Shown: positions 46,586 through 58,400 of the stretch, in pieces | How the letters are laid out: the number at the start of each line of letters is the position of its first letter | How positions within the stretch are numbered: position 1 is the stretch's first letter | Assembly: GCA_935421135.1 (NCBI GenBank) | Contig: OW285195.1 | Span: 14,522,158 to 14,586,157 of the forward strand | Reading direction: 5' to 3' | Length of the DNA stretch: 64,000 bases | Source of the DNA: Bugulina stolonifera | Taxonomy: Eukaryota > Bryozoa > Gymnolaemata > Cheilostomatida > Bugulidae | Translations under genes and position numbers: made by a program | Notes under the pieces: model-generated | What the model was told of the DNA's origin: nothing | The model's input: only the letters and a program-made list of their open reading frames with translations | Databases searched by the model: none

Positions 46586-49500
46586 TTACGCTCGAGGGAA
46601 ATCGACAAAAGGAGTGTCAGGGTACTGAAATAAGTATATCTCATATTTATATATTTCTCTCAGTATACTAATATGTTCCTTATCAATGGTCAGATACTGA
46701 GACTGATATGACTTTGTAGCCATTTTCCGCTCAGTCTTCCGGATAGATCTATTTCTAGCAATATCCATTTCCTTCTCAGCGTTTTCTGATTGGCCGTATT
46801 TCTTTAACATGTATTCTCCTTCAACTTTCATATTCTCTGTTGCAACTAAAATTGAAGTTAGTAAATTGAGTTTAAACGTTATAATTAGGTCACTGTATTT
46901 ATTCATTATGCGCTGTATATAGGTCATTATACAATGATATATTACTTACTAAACAGGTCAATGTGTGTTTTACTGCCACAAACTTCACACCTGTCTATAA
47001 CTGGCATCCAGTGGATATTACAGGCTCTATTTCTCTTCCATTGGTATATGACACAATATTCTATAAATTCACTGTAAGTAAAATTACCCAATGTATCATA
47101 TTTTATTCACCATAATTATAATTATGTTCAAATTTATAGTAATGCTTCAGGCTAGTGCTGCATGGAGCTTTGGTTTCAAACAATGTATGCGGTGTGAAAC
47201 CTGCCGGTGTGAGAAATCATCTTTTTATGTTGCTTCGAATCGTACCTCTTAATCGTTACATCGTGCTTAAACGATATAAATTCTGGAAAAAAAACGAATG
47301 TGAGTGGGGAGGCAACACCGTGCAGCACTACCTCATGCACACACACATATATAGACCTTTATGTATTGAACGGGAGTGCATTTAGACAAATCATTTACAT
47401 ACCACAGACACAGAGATGATCCAGTACTAATTCTTCACATCTCTACACAATCTATGTATTTAGCCTTAGAGTCTAGCATATTGTTACCTAAATGTCGGGT
47501 AGTTACCCCAGGTTCTCCCTCCACACATAGTTCTCATCCACCTCTTTCTCTCCCCATGTGTCACCAACTTATCATTCCATGCACTAACCAGTCTGTGCCA
47601 AGGATTTCTAGTCACAACGAACCTCTGTACATTAGACAGTAAAACTGTGATAATTAACTACACGCATTGAGATAGCAACGTTTGCAACAATACAAAGTTA
47701 CTGTTTCACTCTTATTATTGCTACATACATTTATATTATACTATATATTATTATATTACATATTATATTATAATTATTTGTTTCCTAGAAATCACTTCAG
47801 ACTCATCTACTCCTGACAAACGATGACATCATTTCTCACAAGTTCCAGACCAAACCTTGCTGATTTGACAGTTTGCTTGAATTCAGAAAAGCTATTGACC
47901 ACTCTCATATTCACTACTTTTCCATGCTTCGTATTTTCCTTCGAAGGGAGTTGTTTCACCCTTCGAAGCTCCATTCCAGTCCAATTCCATGCTTCGTATT
48001 TTGTTCAACTGTTTTGTGGCAAACGCATTTAAGTTTTCCCGCCTATGACATCATAGTACAATAACCTCGTGAGTTAAAAATAGCTATGCGTTGTCTAATG
48101 TGAAATCAACCGCAACAAGGAGCGCACAGCCAAACTGACGTCATAACCATAATGTAGTTATCAACAAGCAGTTATTCAAGCGTGAACACTATTGCGCCAG
48201 CCACAGATAGTGTACTACTAACTAGTGCTTGTACATTAGCTTCGAAGGATGGCGCTTCCATCCTACGAGGCAATAAAAATCCCTACATATTTTCGGAAAT
48301 ACGAAGTCTCACGGTCAAAGGAGCTTGCTCCTACGAAGGTCAGGAAATACGTATTTTGTGCCAATTCCATCCTTCGTATTTTAAATACGAAGCTAAATAC
48401 GAAGCAAAATACGAAGCATGGAAAAGTAGTGATTGACTGCTAGCTAATCAAGTTATGTGAATCTAAGATCTAAACACTAGTAGTTGTGCTAAGCTACCTG
48501 TTTTACATTAAAATTGCTATCTGCTGTGTTCTTACGATTTCACAGAGACTGGTTCTTCTTAATATTATACGGAGACCAGTTCTTAATATTACACAGAAGC
48601 GGGTTCTTAATATTACATGGAGATCGGTTCTTAATATTTCACAGAGACTGGTTTTTAAGATTTCATGGAGACCGGCTCTTTTCTTAATATTACACGGCGG
48701 CCGGTTCTTGATACTACACAGAGACTGGTCTTTAATATTACACAGAGACTGGTTCTTATGATTACACAGAGACTGGTTCTTAAGATTACATGGAGACTGG
48801 TTCTTAATGCTCCATTGGGGAATGCACAGTTACATGTCTCTAGTTATAGCTATACAATTAGAATGTATTCACCGTGGGAAGTAGCCAGAGGTTTTATGCA
48901 AGGTCCATAATCTGACAAGCAGCTGCAGAGCAGCTCAACTATGATTTTCTAGCTCTTGCATCCAATTTCCAATAAACCCAACTGCACAACAGATTTTTTG
49001 GTTTCCACTTAAGCCCTTTCATAACCCTGTCCAAATGTGGAATCTCCCTCTATCTTAACACTACACTATGGCAAAAGATGTCAGCAGGTGGCTATAGAAA
49101 ACTTGACTGCAAATAATTAAATTTCCTAGTTGATTGCTACAAGTAGCTACATGTAAATGGGACTTGGTTTCATTAGCTCACCTTGCGTTTAGTTGTGACT
49201 GTCCCCATTATCTTGCTCCTCCTCTTGGCCCCTAGCACCGTCTTCCAGAATGTGCTTCTACCTTTAGCAGTTGTGCAGAGAGAAAGTGAGCCGCCATTAA
49301 TAATGTTTGTCCAGATTCTTCCCCGCCATGGAGATTGGTATGGAGATAGGCTCTTGCACCTAATGAATCAAACCAATAAACTGCATATAGTCTATCGGAG
49401 GTCATGTTATAATAAACTATCAAAGGTGAGTTTCCAGTAGCTAGCAGCATGACCTCAACAGCACAACTGTACTTGAAGCTCTAACCACAGATTAGCTGCC

Positions 49501-50383
49501 CGCAAAAACCAAAATGCACCTTGGTCAAAGATGACAGAGGGGAAGATAGGACACTCCGCCCACAAGCCCCTCTTCCTTGTCTACTGCCAAGCTACCACCA
49601 TAAGAAGCTGCTCCTTTTTTATACTTGGTCCCAACTAAATCCCTTCAACCATTATTTCAATTAGTTTTATAAACCCACCCACTATCAAGGTGTTTTCCTC
49701 CTTCTAATTTAATGATTTTCAATGAACCTAGCCTATGATACATGATCACTCATTACATTTTATGGTTGACTAAACTAAGTAGGAAAATATAGAGAAGGGA
49801 AGTTAACTCTAAGCTGTCATTACCTAGAGGGTATGCATAGCCAGAGATGAGGGACTACCCATTCACTATATCCTTGCTAGGCACTAGAGCTACTAATACA
49901 TGTACACGTAACTCACTGCAAAGGCCGGCTAGATCAGTAAGTTTACATGTAGAAGACATTTCCCACCAATTTCTATGAGGAGCCGTAGGTTGAATATTGA
50001 ACTTTATTGGGACATCTGGAAGAGCATCTGTGTAAACTGACCTTTGGTCAATGCCTCTTATAGACTGACCTTTGGGCAATGCCTCTTTTTCTGTCAGCAA
50101 GTACTTCTGAGATATTGTCTTTCTCCCACCAGTTAGGTACCCAATGCTTAGGGTTGTCTATGGTGCGAATATCAGTAGACATAGATATGTTGACAGATGA
50201 AGTATGGCCTATCAGTCCATCTGATAGATCAGCTGTCGGTTTTTTGTGAGCTATTTCTACCATTTGTTTCATCTTGGCAGTACTAGTGAGTGTGAACTGG
50301 TCACTGTTCTCTAATACAGCTACTACGATTAGTAGTAGAAATACTCCAACAGCTATTAATATTATCTTCTGACTCCAAACCAT
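46586..50383 (-). CDS. Carbohydrate sulfotransferase-like gene 1 (CHST8-14 / Sulfotransfer_2 type), frame broken
   Basis: Golgi enzymes of this family sulfate glycans such as chondroitin or HNK-1 epitopes. Exon 1 (49917-50383) starts MVWSQKI with a type II anchor (IILIAVGVFLLLIVVAVL). A second exon ending at 49182 carries a PAPS-loop-like AKGRSTFWKTVLGAKR. Then 47488-47624 has VTRNPWHRLVSAWNDK, the 3'-phosphate motif; 46950-47071 has the family's HWMPVIDRCEVC; and 46586-46836 ends EIYKYEIYLFQYPD...FPRA, like the C-terminal tyrosine-rich element of CHSTs. The last three exons sum to 510 bases, in phase. Exon 1 contains a 28-base tandem duplication (around 50043-50098) that breaks its frame, and I could not find a phase-compatible acceptor for exon 2. 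So this copy is probably a pseudogene, or exon 1 is mis-modelled. Confidence 0.68.
47911..48432. mobile_element. Fold-back element with TACGAAG-type subterminal repeats
   Basis: The ends TCACTACTTTTCCATGCTTC and GAAGCATGGAAAAGTAGTGA are perfect inverted repeats, and the match continues through CGTATTTT/AAAATACG. Inside, clusters of CTTCGTATTTT and AAATACGAAG motifs sit near both ends. No protein is encoded. It lies in the presumed intron of CHST-like gene 1, between the exons at 49182 and 47624. Confidence 0.8.
48530..48815. repeat. Minisatellite, ~24 bp unit
   Basis: About 11 imperfect copies of CACAGAGACTGGTTCTTAAT followed by ATTA. The CACAGAGACTG start resembles the direct repeats flanking MITE family 1 at 3271 and 3461, which may be chance. 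Confidence 0.85.
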
Positions 50384-50864
50384 ACCCTCTGTATACCAAA
50401 TAAATGTCTGCAATAAAAAAGTACATTATAGAATATATGCGGTAACGAAGGGTTGTTGGATGTGGAAGTGAAAAAAATTAGAGATAGCCTTGATTCTTTA
50501 CCAAAGCTGATTCCAGAGGAGTAGTCTTTTGTGTAATAGCCTGCCCATCTCAACTGCTCCAAGAAAAGATAAATAATATCTGCTTCAACCAAAGTTATTC
50601 TGCTACTAAACATAATAAAGTGAACTTTGGTTGTGGAACTGTTGGTGCTACTACAGCCACAGCTTGTTTACGGCCATAATTAAACCTCCATGACAGTTTT
50701 ACTTATTGATATCGGCAGTTGATATACATGTACTTATCATAGTCATTATTCTAATTTACAGGTGTACTATAATTACGTATATTGATATTCTCTGTCCTAT
50801 AGAACTGTGCTGTCATGGGAGCAGGCTAAACAACCAGAGACCTGTGGGTCTGTGGGCAATTGGT

Positions 50865-51005
50865 ACTTATGTGGTACGGTACCTATGTGGTACGGTACTT
50901 ATGTGGTACAGTACCTATGTGGTACGGTACCTATGTGTTACGGTACTTATGTGGTACGGTACTTATGTGGTACGGTACTTATGTGGTACGGTACCTATGT
51001 GATAC
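50865..51005. repeat. Minisatellite, 15 bp unit
   Basis: Nine copies of TATGTGGTACGGTAC, alternating CCTATG and CTTATG. Non-coding. Confidence 0.9.
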
Positions 51006-51117
51006 GAGTCCAGTGAGAGTCCAGTGATCCTTACATACAGCTTGAAAGTATAATAATGACTGCACTGCATAACAATATTCCATTCTCTTTTATAGGAAAA
51101 GAAAACAAAGAAGTCGT

Positions 51118-51370
51118 TTGGCTGCGTTTGGTTACGTTTGGTTACGTTTGGTTGCGTTTGGTTGCGTTTGGTTGCGTTTGGTTGCGTTTGGTTGTGTTTG
51201 GTTGCGTTTGGTTGCGTTTGGTTGCGTTTGGTTGCGTTTGGCTGCGTTTGGCTGCGTTTGGCTGCGTTTGGCTGCGTTTGGCTGCGTTTGGCTGCGTTTG
51301 GCTGCGTTTGGCTGCGTTTGGCTGTGTTTGGTTGCGTTTGGTTGCGTTTGGTTGCGTTTGGTTGCGTTTT
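51118..51370. repeat. Minisatellite, 10 bp unit GTTGCGTTTG
   Basis: About 25 copies in perfect register. A central block (51239-51320) is all GCTGCGTTTG and the outer blocks are GTTGCGTTTG, with rare GTTACGTTTG at the left border. Because 10 is not a multiple of three and the unit lacks stops, all three plus frames are open; none is a gene. Confidence 0.93.
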
Positions 51371-51795
51371 ACTTCCGGTGGGCTCTGACGACTACTAACC
51401 CGTTAAGAAATGGACAACCCATGCTAAGAGCTGTACTCTACAATATAATTATATGCACATTACTGTAATGGCTTATATATGCAATACAGACGTTACTAAT
51501 ACAAAACGGTCTTATAATATAATATAATATAATAAAGCGACGACCGAGATCATCGAGCACACAAACAGATCAGGGGTCATCCATTGCATTATTACTGTAG
51601 TTACTGAATCTCTAATAATGGGGAAAAATCGAATTATTTTAACTTTGAATAAAATCACAATAAGTGTTATCAATTTATATCAGAAAACTCATTGCAAAAC
51701 TTTACAGTTTTGTCATCATTAGAATCAATGTTATGCACATAACATGTATTTGGTACTACATTGTATGAGAATAAGAGATACACATGCCCGTTTAC

Positions 51796-52950
51796 TTATT
51801 CTGTGTTCTGATTATCTACCACATAGATTTTCTCATGAATTGTTTGACCATCAATTCTGAGCTGTGCTTCGGTTAGACCTCTAACAGGCAAATGTATACC
51901 ACTTGGGCCGAACAGTTTCTTATCTGAGGGTCGTAGTTTCCTTGGATCATCTCGATATGTTTGCATACCGCATACCGTCACCTCTGTGCCAGAATCAAGT
52001 TTGAACTGAGTTGAGCGTTCTGGTTTATCATCGAATCTGATGTGTACATGTAGTTCTACTTTCCACGGTTCATTATTCTGCACCTGAGCATTTGTTTCAC
52101 CAAGGAATGCTGTGTCACTATCACCTTCTGCCACTTCAGTTAGTTGGGCTGGTTTACTCCTGCAAACTTTCTCCCAATGTCCAAGTTTTTTTACAAAATC
52201 GGTACTTTGGTTGACTGGCTGGACAATCTGATTTGTTGTGATCAGTTGTAACTCCTGCATCTACTGCATCCGGGTTTTTTGTTGTCAAGCTTTGACGTTG
52301 ACTTGTTTCGACTACTGTTGGGTTTTGTTCACGCCTTCCGCCGTACCTGTTAGTAGGACGTACAATAGTCTTTGCCTGCTTAGCAGCTTCGTACTTTCTA
52401 CTGATCTCTGCTGCGTTGGCTAGGGTGAGAGCTGGCTCGGACTGCAATTTATTGCTGAGTTGGTCGTCATTCACTCCAATGACTATTCTGTCTCTGATCA
52501 GGTTTTCCCGTAGTGCACCATACTCACAATATTCAGCTTGCCGGTACAGTCTATTTATAAATATGTCCACGCCATCTCCATTTTGGACAAGTTTGTTAAA
52601 CTTACATGTAGCTCTTTTGACAATAATGATGGTTCGAACATCAAAATACTGGTCGAAGACTGTCAAGACATTATCATGGGTGTCTTCAGGGATACCCCTT
52701 GATAGAATAATGTCTTCGGCTTGTTTTCCAAGAGTATATACAAGAATGTTTATATTTGCTCCCTATCAGGATGTTCATTGATTTTACCGGCATCTCGGTA
52801 TCTCAGCCATCATTCTGGCTCTCCATCTATCCACTTGCCAGGATCACAGAAATCAAAGTTACCCGGTGGATCTATTCTTGGAGGTGGAGCTCTGGGCTAG
52901 ATTTGCGCAGGTGCTGCAGCTTGATTATCTTCGACATTCATTATGCAAAA
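51796..52950 (-). pseudogene. Ty3/gypsy-type retrotransposon fragment: gag and aspartic protease
   Basis: On the minus strand a Gag-like region begins near 52950 (NFDFCDPGKW), is interrupted by stops and a frame change near 52750-52840, and continues through FDQYFDVRTI and NLIRDRIVIGVND, the typical capsid C-terminal motif of Ty3/gypsy Gags. A zinc-knuckle remnant (KYRFCKK, then a frame change, then LGHWEKVCRS) leads into a retropepsin with FKLDSGTEVTV, where DSG replaces the common DTG. It ends at a stop at 51796-51798 just after the flap region (HEKIYVVDNQ). No reverse transcriptase, integrase or LTR was found next to it, so it is a truncated, dead 5' part. Confidence 0.8.
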
Positions 52951-54479
52951 TGTTAGATTAGAGTGTAGCAGATAATGTCCTAAAGTTACTGTCTACCCCA
53001 TGGGTATACCTATCCTCTAGCTGTAATACTATACGTCTATGACAGTCGTCTGTGTTGGCATCTGAAGCATCGGAATGAAAAGCAACTCTACCGAATGCTG
53101 CTAGTGACTAGGGAGTAGACGAGGGGATTGAACGGCGGTTCTGAGGCTCGAGCCCTTTCATAACTGTACCCAAGGTGAGAAGACACGCTTTTTCTATATT
53201 ACTAATTATCGGCCACTACCACACTAGCTGCCACCATATAGAATTAGCATTGATGAGATAAATTTATTGGATATAACAGTATATTATACGACAACTAAAC
53301 ATGTAAGCATGTTGAAAGGTAGATGACGAGTCCTCTCACAATGTTATAGCCTTCACATCTAGCTACCCTAAAAGCAGAAATTTTCAGCGAAAGAAAATTT
53401 CGCGAGTTTGCTAATCCTGGACCATTTTGTGATAGAAATATTTAGCGCTTTAGCCTCTCGCGAAATTGCTGTGACCTGACTGCCAGCAATGCTGTGACTG
53501 CTAACAGTTTTCTGACTAAAACAAAGGAGGTGGCAATAGGTCTATTAATTGTACCACTAGCCTATCTAAACCAGGAGTTGTCCTATGCCCTATGTCAATA
53601 ATACACAGGTGTTTGTCCACATTGTCAATAATACGCAGGTGCTTGTCCACATTTTCTGTATCATGTTATGCATAATTATTATATAGCTGGTGTCCTACCT
53701 CAACAAAATTCAATGGAGGAAATATCAGCTTGACTGTCCTACTAACTTCATTGGCTGCTCACCTCGCAATACTACATACAATTACACTGTACATACATTT
53801 GTATAGTTCATTATACCCTATACTTGGATGAAGCACCTGTGACCACTTTAACAATGGTACATAAACATACCAGTGATTAGTAACTTGTGAATACATCTCC
53901 AGAGAATAGTTCATCCACTAACTGATTATGTACATGTACATGTACATGTACATGTACATGTACATGTACATGTATGAATGAATGAATCTGTATTTAAATT
54001 CATGCAACAAAATATACGCAAAAATGGCATATTTGCAGGCTAAGTTGTTTGAGCAAATAATATTATTATATCTGTATAAAATCAGCTATTATATTTATTA
54101 TTCAGTAAACTACACATATTTTTCACAGAAAGGTAATCAGTATGGAGCCCACGTGTTTTTCCATTACTGGATCTTTACACAGCTTGTTTGGCATTTTTCT
54201 TGCAGCTCTGCTGAGCTGTTAGCAGTGAACAGAGAACTGTTGCAGTCATCTGTGTATCGTAGCCCCGTTCCTGTTGTGTGATACAGCATTCAGCTTTTTG
54301 AATGCACAGAAGTTCTTGGCATCGTAGTTGACCGCAATCTGCCATTCAACAAACAATACACAAACTGTATGAAGGCAAGACGTTTGAACAAAAAACAAAC
54401 ATGCTAAAACCCTCTTTATACGCAGCTATCTCTTTTGTACCACCCCCTCTCTCTATTCCTGTATCCACTACTGCTACAA
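52951..54479. other. Non-coding between the gypsy fragment and block 2
   Basis: Apart from the hexanucleotide tract and a twice-used CAATAATAC(A/G)CAGGTG(T/C)TTGTCCACATT (53597 and 53627) I see nothing here. Confidence 0.5.
53930..53976. repeat. (GTACAT)n hexanucleotide tract
   Basis: Seven TACATG units followed by GAATGAATGAAT. Short GTACATGTA pieces of the same kind are scattered all through the window. Confidence 0.9.
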
Positions 54480-55474
54480 TAAAACTGTTACAGATGAACT
54501 TACATGTACAATGATTTTCACATAATCACTAAGCAATAAAGGTGGCAGCTAGAGATTACAGTTTATTTTGAAAATTCAAATTAAATGACCCAGTAAAATG
54601 AAGACATCCACCAGAACATGACATTATGTGTTGCTACCCATTTTCTGATTTTGTTTAGTGCAATGCAATGTTGCTAATGCTAAGTAATAAGTAACCATGG
54701 AAATCATTGGCGACCTTCATGAAATAACTTTCTGAATGAGAAAATCTTTGAATATGGCCAAAAATCAACCAATTTCAATGTTTTTTCAGCACAGTAAATC
54801 CGCCAATGCTAATGCTAATGCATGCTGCTTTGTGTTTTAGTACAGCATTGAGTTAAGTCAGAACAATTACATGTATAATAATAATGTAAATGTATACTGG
54901 TATACACAAGTGTAGACCAAGTAATTAATTAATTAATCATTGTGCAACGTAAGCCTATAGTAATTTTAAACAAGCACTATTAATGATAGACTGCTCTTAT
55001 TGTGTATTTACATGACTGTGGATTTATTTGCATAGATGTGGACAGTGTTCAGTGTACCTACGGCTGAATGTTGATGTATAATGTATTTTATTACCAGTTA
55101 GGGAGGCGTAAAATTCGATGCTTTGCATACAATTACATTCGCATATTCAATGGTTTGCATTGCGTTTGTGTTATTTATAAACACAATGTTATTTAGCAAC
55201 CTATGTTCATGAGATGCTTGTCAACAGTCGTCTGTGTGTCGTAGTTCCGTTCCTGTTGTTTGACACAGCATTCAGCGAATGTATACAATGAATAGGATAT
55301 GGGGCATAGAGGTCATTGGGTGGATTATTACTAATCACACAGCCTGCTTATTTAAAACAGTCAGGTAGGAGTATTTCCAAACTCATTAAGTGTTAAACTG
55401 GTAATTAGCATTGGTAGAAGCCACTGGGCATGCCCTGCTGATATTTCAGTCAGGATAGATTTGAATTTAAATTC

Positions 55475-58400
55475 TCATCTTCCGTATTTAAACTGGAATC
55501 CCTCCATTTCCCGTGACTCCTTGGCTATCCATTCATCCATTATCTCACTTTCTTCTACTGTTAGTTCAGATTTCCACCCACCGCTTTTACCTGCAAATAG
55601 AAATGTAATAGTTTACCTGCGAATATAAATATAATGGTTTACCTGCGAATATAATTAATGCTTATATAACTGTTATATAATGGTGTTGTGATTCATTATT
55701 TATGCATGCTATATATGTTCACAAGAGCTCTGTGATTTACAATGTAGTTCAAAAACTGGCAAGTAAGCATTTCTATATGGAGTTACCACTCCTTGGAAGA
55801 GACAGGGTAGAGCAACTCCATTGAGAGTCACATGGTATCAATTAATCAAATAATTCACTCTCCTTTGTAAACGAGAAAGCAAGCACTATTACTAGTAGTA
55901 GTTTACTACTAACCACTTCTGTAGACAAAGTGTCTTTTCCCTACTTCCTTCACTTTATTCTCAAACTGGTTGGAAACTGTGATTTTACGTACTTCCTCAT
56001 CATTCAAGTCGATACCAAGAAAGGCAGATATTTTCCTAACATTACTTTCCAGGTCCTGAAAATAACTTTGTAACTGCAATTACCCATGCAAGTACATTTC
56101 CACTATGTGCGGAATTTAAAGCATTTCATGAGGAAATAGCATTATTATAAAAAGAGGTTTCTTGTATTGTCTGGGTTTGCTGGCTATTACATATACATTG
56201 ATGAAAGACTTTGATCACACTTTGTACATCATGCACTCCACCTATGCGTTTCTATTAGACAGAGAACAGGTTCATGCAGTACCTACAATGTTCTACAGAT
56301 TATATAGCGCTGCTTCTGATGGCACTTTGGTAGCTATTTATGTAGATTGCATGAGATTGACCAAATATTCAAGGCAATATATTTATTGTAAAATAATTTG
56401 GTGAGGTAAAAACTAAACAGTCAGACAGACTCCTCCTCACATCAACTACTTTCATTTTTTTAGCCTGGGGTCCAGGTTCATTGTTGCTAAATCGAGTTTG
56501 GATCTCAGGATACAACCTCACCTCCTTCAAATCTTCAAACTGTATATTTAGTAGATTTTTCATGTTTCTATAAGGAAACCATCTCCTCATATACTCCATA
56601 TGACTCAGATACAGTCCTGTAGGACGAATACTGTAGTATATTTCTATTACCAGTATTAATACGCTATAATTCTATTTAGCCTGGGGTCCAGGTCTATTGA
56701 TGCTAACCTCACTTTGAATCTCAGGCTATAAACTCACCTCCTTCAAATCTTCAAACTGTATATTTAGTAGATTTTTCATGTTTCTATAAGGAAACCACCT
56801 CTTCATATACTCCATATGACTCAGATACGGTCCTGCAGAGGGAATGGTATATCTTGATTATGTAATATTAGCACGCTCAATTACACGGCACGGCACGTGT
56901 AGCTCTCCCTTCAGTTATATAATTTCTGAGTAAACAGCAAAAAATTTTACCATTTCCAGCAATGTGGTTATGAAAGAACTTTTTCCATGTAGTGTCTGAG
57001 CTAAGAATACGGAGCTTCGTCATGAAAGGGTAGAAACTGCAGACTGTGTCTTTAGGGTTCCTAATGCAGTGAATCACCTAAAGAAACAAGAGGACGTGTT
57101 ATAAGAAAACCTTGGCAACTGGCAGTGATGTCACACACTCACAAGTCGACAACGTTACACTCAACCCCCTTACCAGTAGCTCAATAGCCTTAGGTACTGT
57201 GACGAATATAGTCTATTATTATGTGTAAACAATTGAATCGCGTGTATGAGCCTTACGGTAAAATTTCAACTAAACACCACTTTGGTCATGCAGACAACTT
57301 GCTATCTACAATGTAGATTCCTCAGCTTGCAATCTGAAATTATATTCAGCAATATCCATCCTACATGCACATGGCACTGCGATGCATATTGTATTTATTA
57401 TGAGTGGTGAATAGAAAGTATGGACTGCTCTATCAACTATCATACCTTAACTTTACCCTCTCTTGCTTTTGGGTGAAGTAGATCTAATGGTAGGTGAGTC
57501 ATTATTATCCTGGGGCTTGGAATCTTGGCCAGATTTTCTCTCAGGCCATCCAAACTCAGGTCTCCTACAGAATTGTATATATACATGTAGGTATAGCTAC
57601 ATCATGTCAAGACCAACCATTAGAATTAACAGGATACAGTTCTTGCTTCTTGATCAATAAAAAAAACAGCAAATTAATTAAATTTAAACTAAGCTTTACT
57701 TCGCTTTAATTTCTCACCAAAGTAGCCCTGACCCTATAGCTCATTGAGAAAAAGCGGAAATCCGTGATCCGCATTCTCATGTATGAGAATATCAGATCAG
57801 GGAGCTAAAATTGACTTTGACAATGATTGTATGCATACCTTTTTTCTTTTCCCCGGTGAAAGAACGTGGCTGTATCTCAAAAGCACTAGTGTGAGCCATC
57901 ATCCCATTTGGTGGAACCAACTCTTTAGCCGTAAATATAGAGGCAATGATGTCAACCATAAAGTGAGTGCCTGTATAATATCAGTGGCTCATTTGAAATT
58001 TCAATCTCTGCAACGTAGCATGCGTGAGCAAACAATATTATATAAAAATAATTCCAACAAGATAAGACAGAATCTAAAATTGAAAAAAAGTCATTTGAAA
58101 CTCTTGCACAATCATTCAAGCGGCTTCAAAAAGCATCTCTTTAAATCTTCAAGGAGAAATCTATATTATAATTAATGGGATAACTTGATAAATGGTCCAT
58201 TTCAGATAGTATATGCTGGTGTATATGATTCTTGAATGAGTAGAAACTATATGGTTTAAAGTCGGTGGGGGCTAATATGTTTGGGAGAGACCACGGTGAC
58301 AGAAAATATTGACTGTAAAAAACTTCCATGCTCAAAATATGTAAAAAACATTTATTTTAGATATACATGTACATTTAAATGTGTAATTGTCACAGAACTA

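Larger units (their letters stand above)
33000..47700. repeat. Large tandem block, unit 1 (ST1 + CHST1 with element insertion)
   Basis: Apart from the mobile element, this block aligns in order with 54480-63850: the non-coding lead (TGGTAAAATGAAGACATACACC near 33112 against CAGTAAAATGAAGACATCCACC near 54591), the eight sulfotransferase exons, the upstream region (CTGTAACTAAAGATGCAGGTAC near 37352), a non-coding stretch near 45430-45560 and the CHST 3' exons. Limits are approximate. Confidence 0.8.

Noticed and set aside
51056..51468. Long overlapping plus-strand open frames with CVWLRLVAFG-type repeats
   Set aside because: They are translations of the 10 bp minisatellite, open in all three frames because the unit has no stop and 10 is not a multiple of three.
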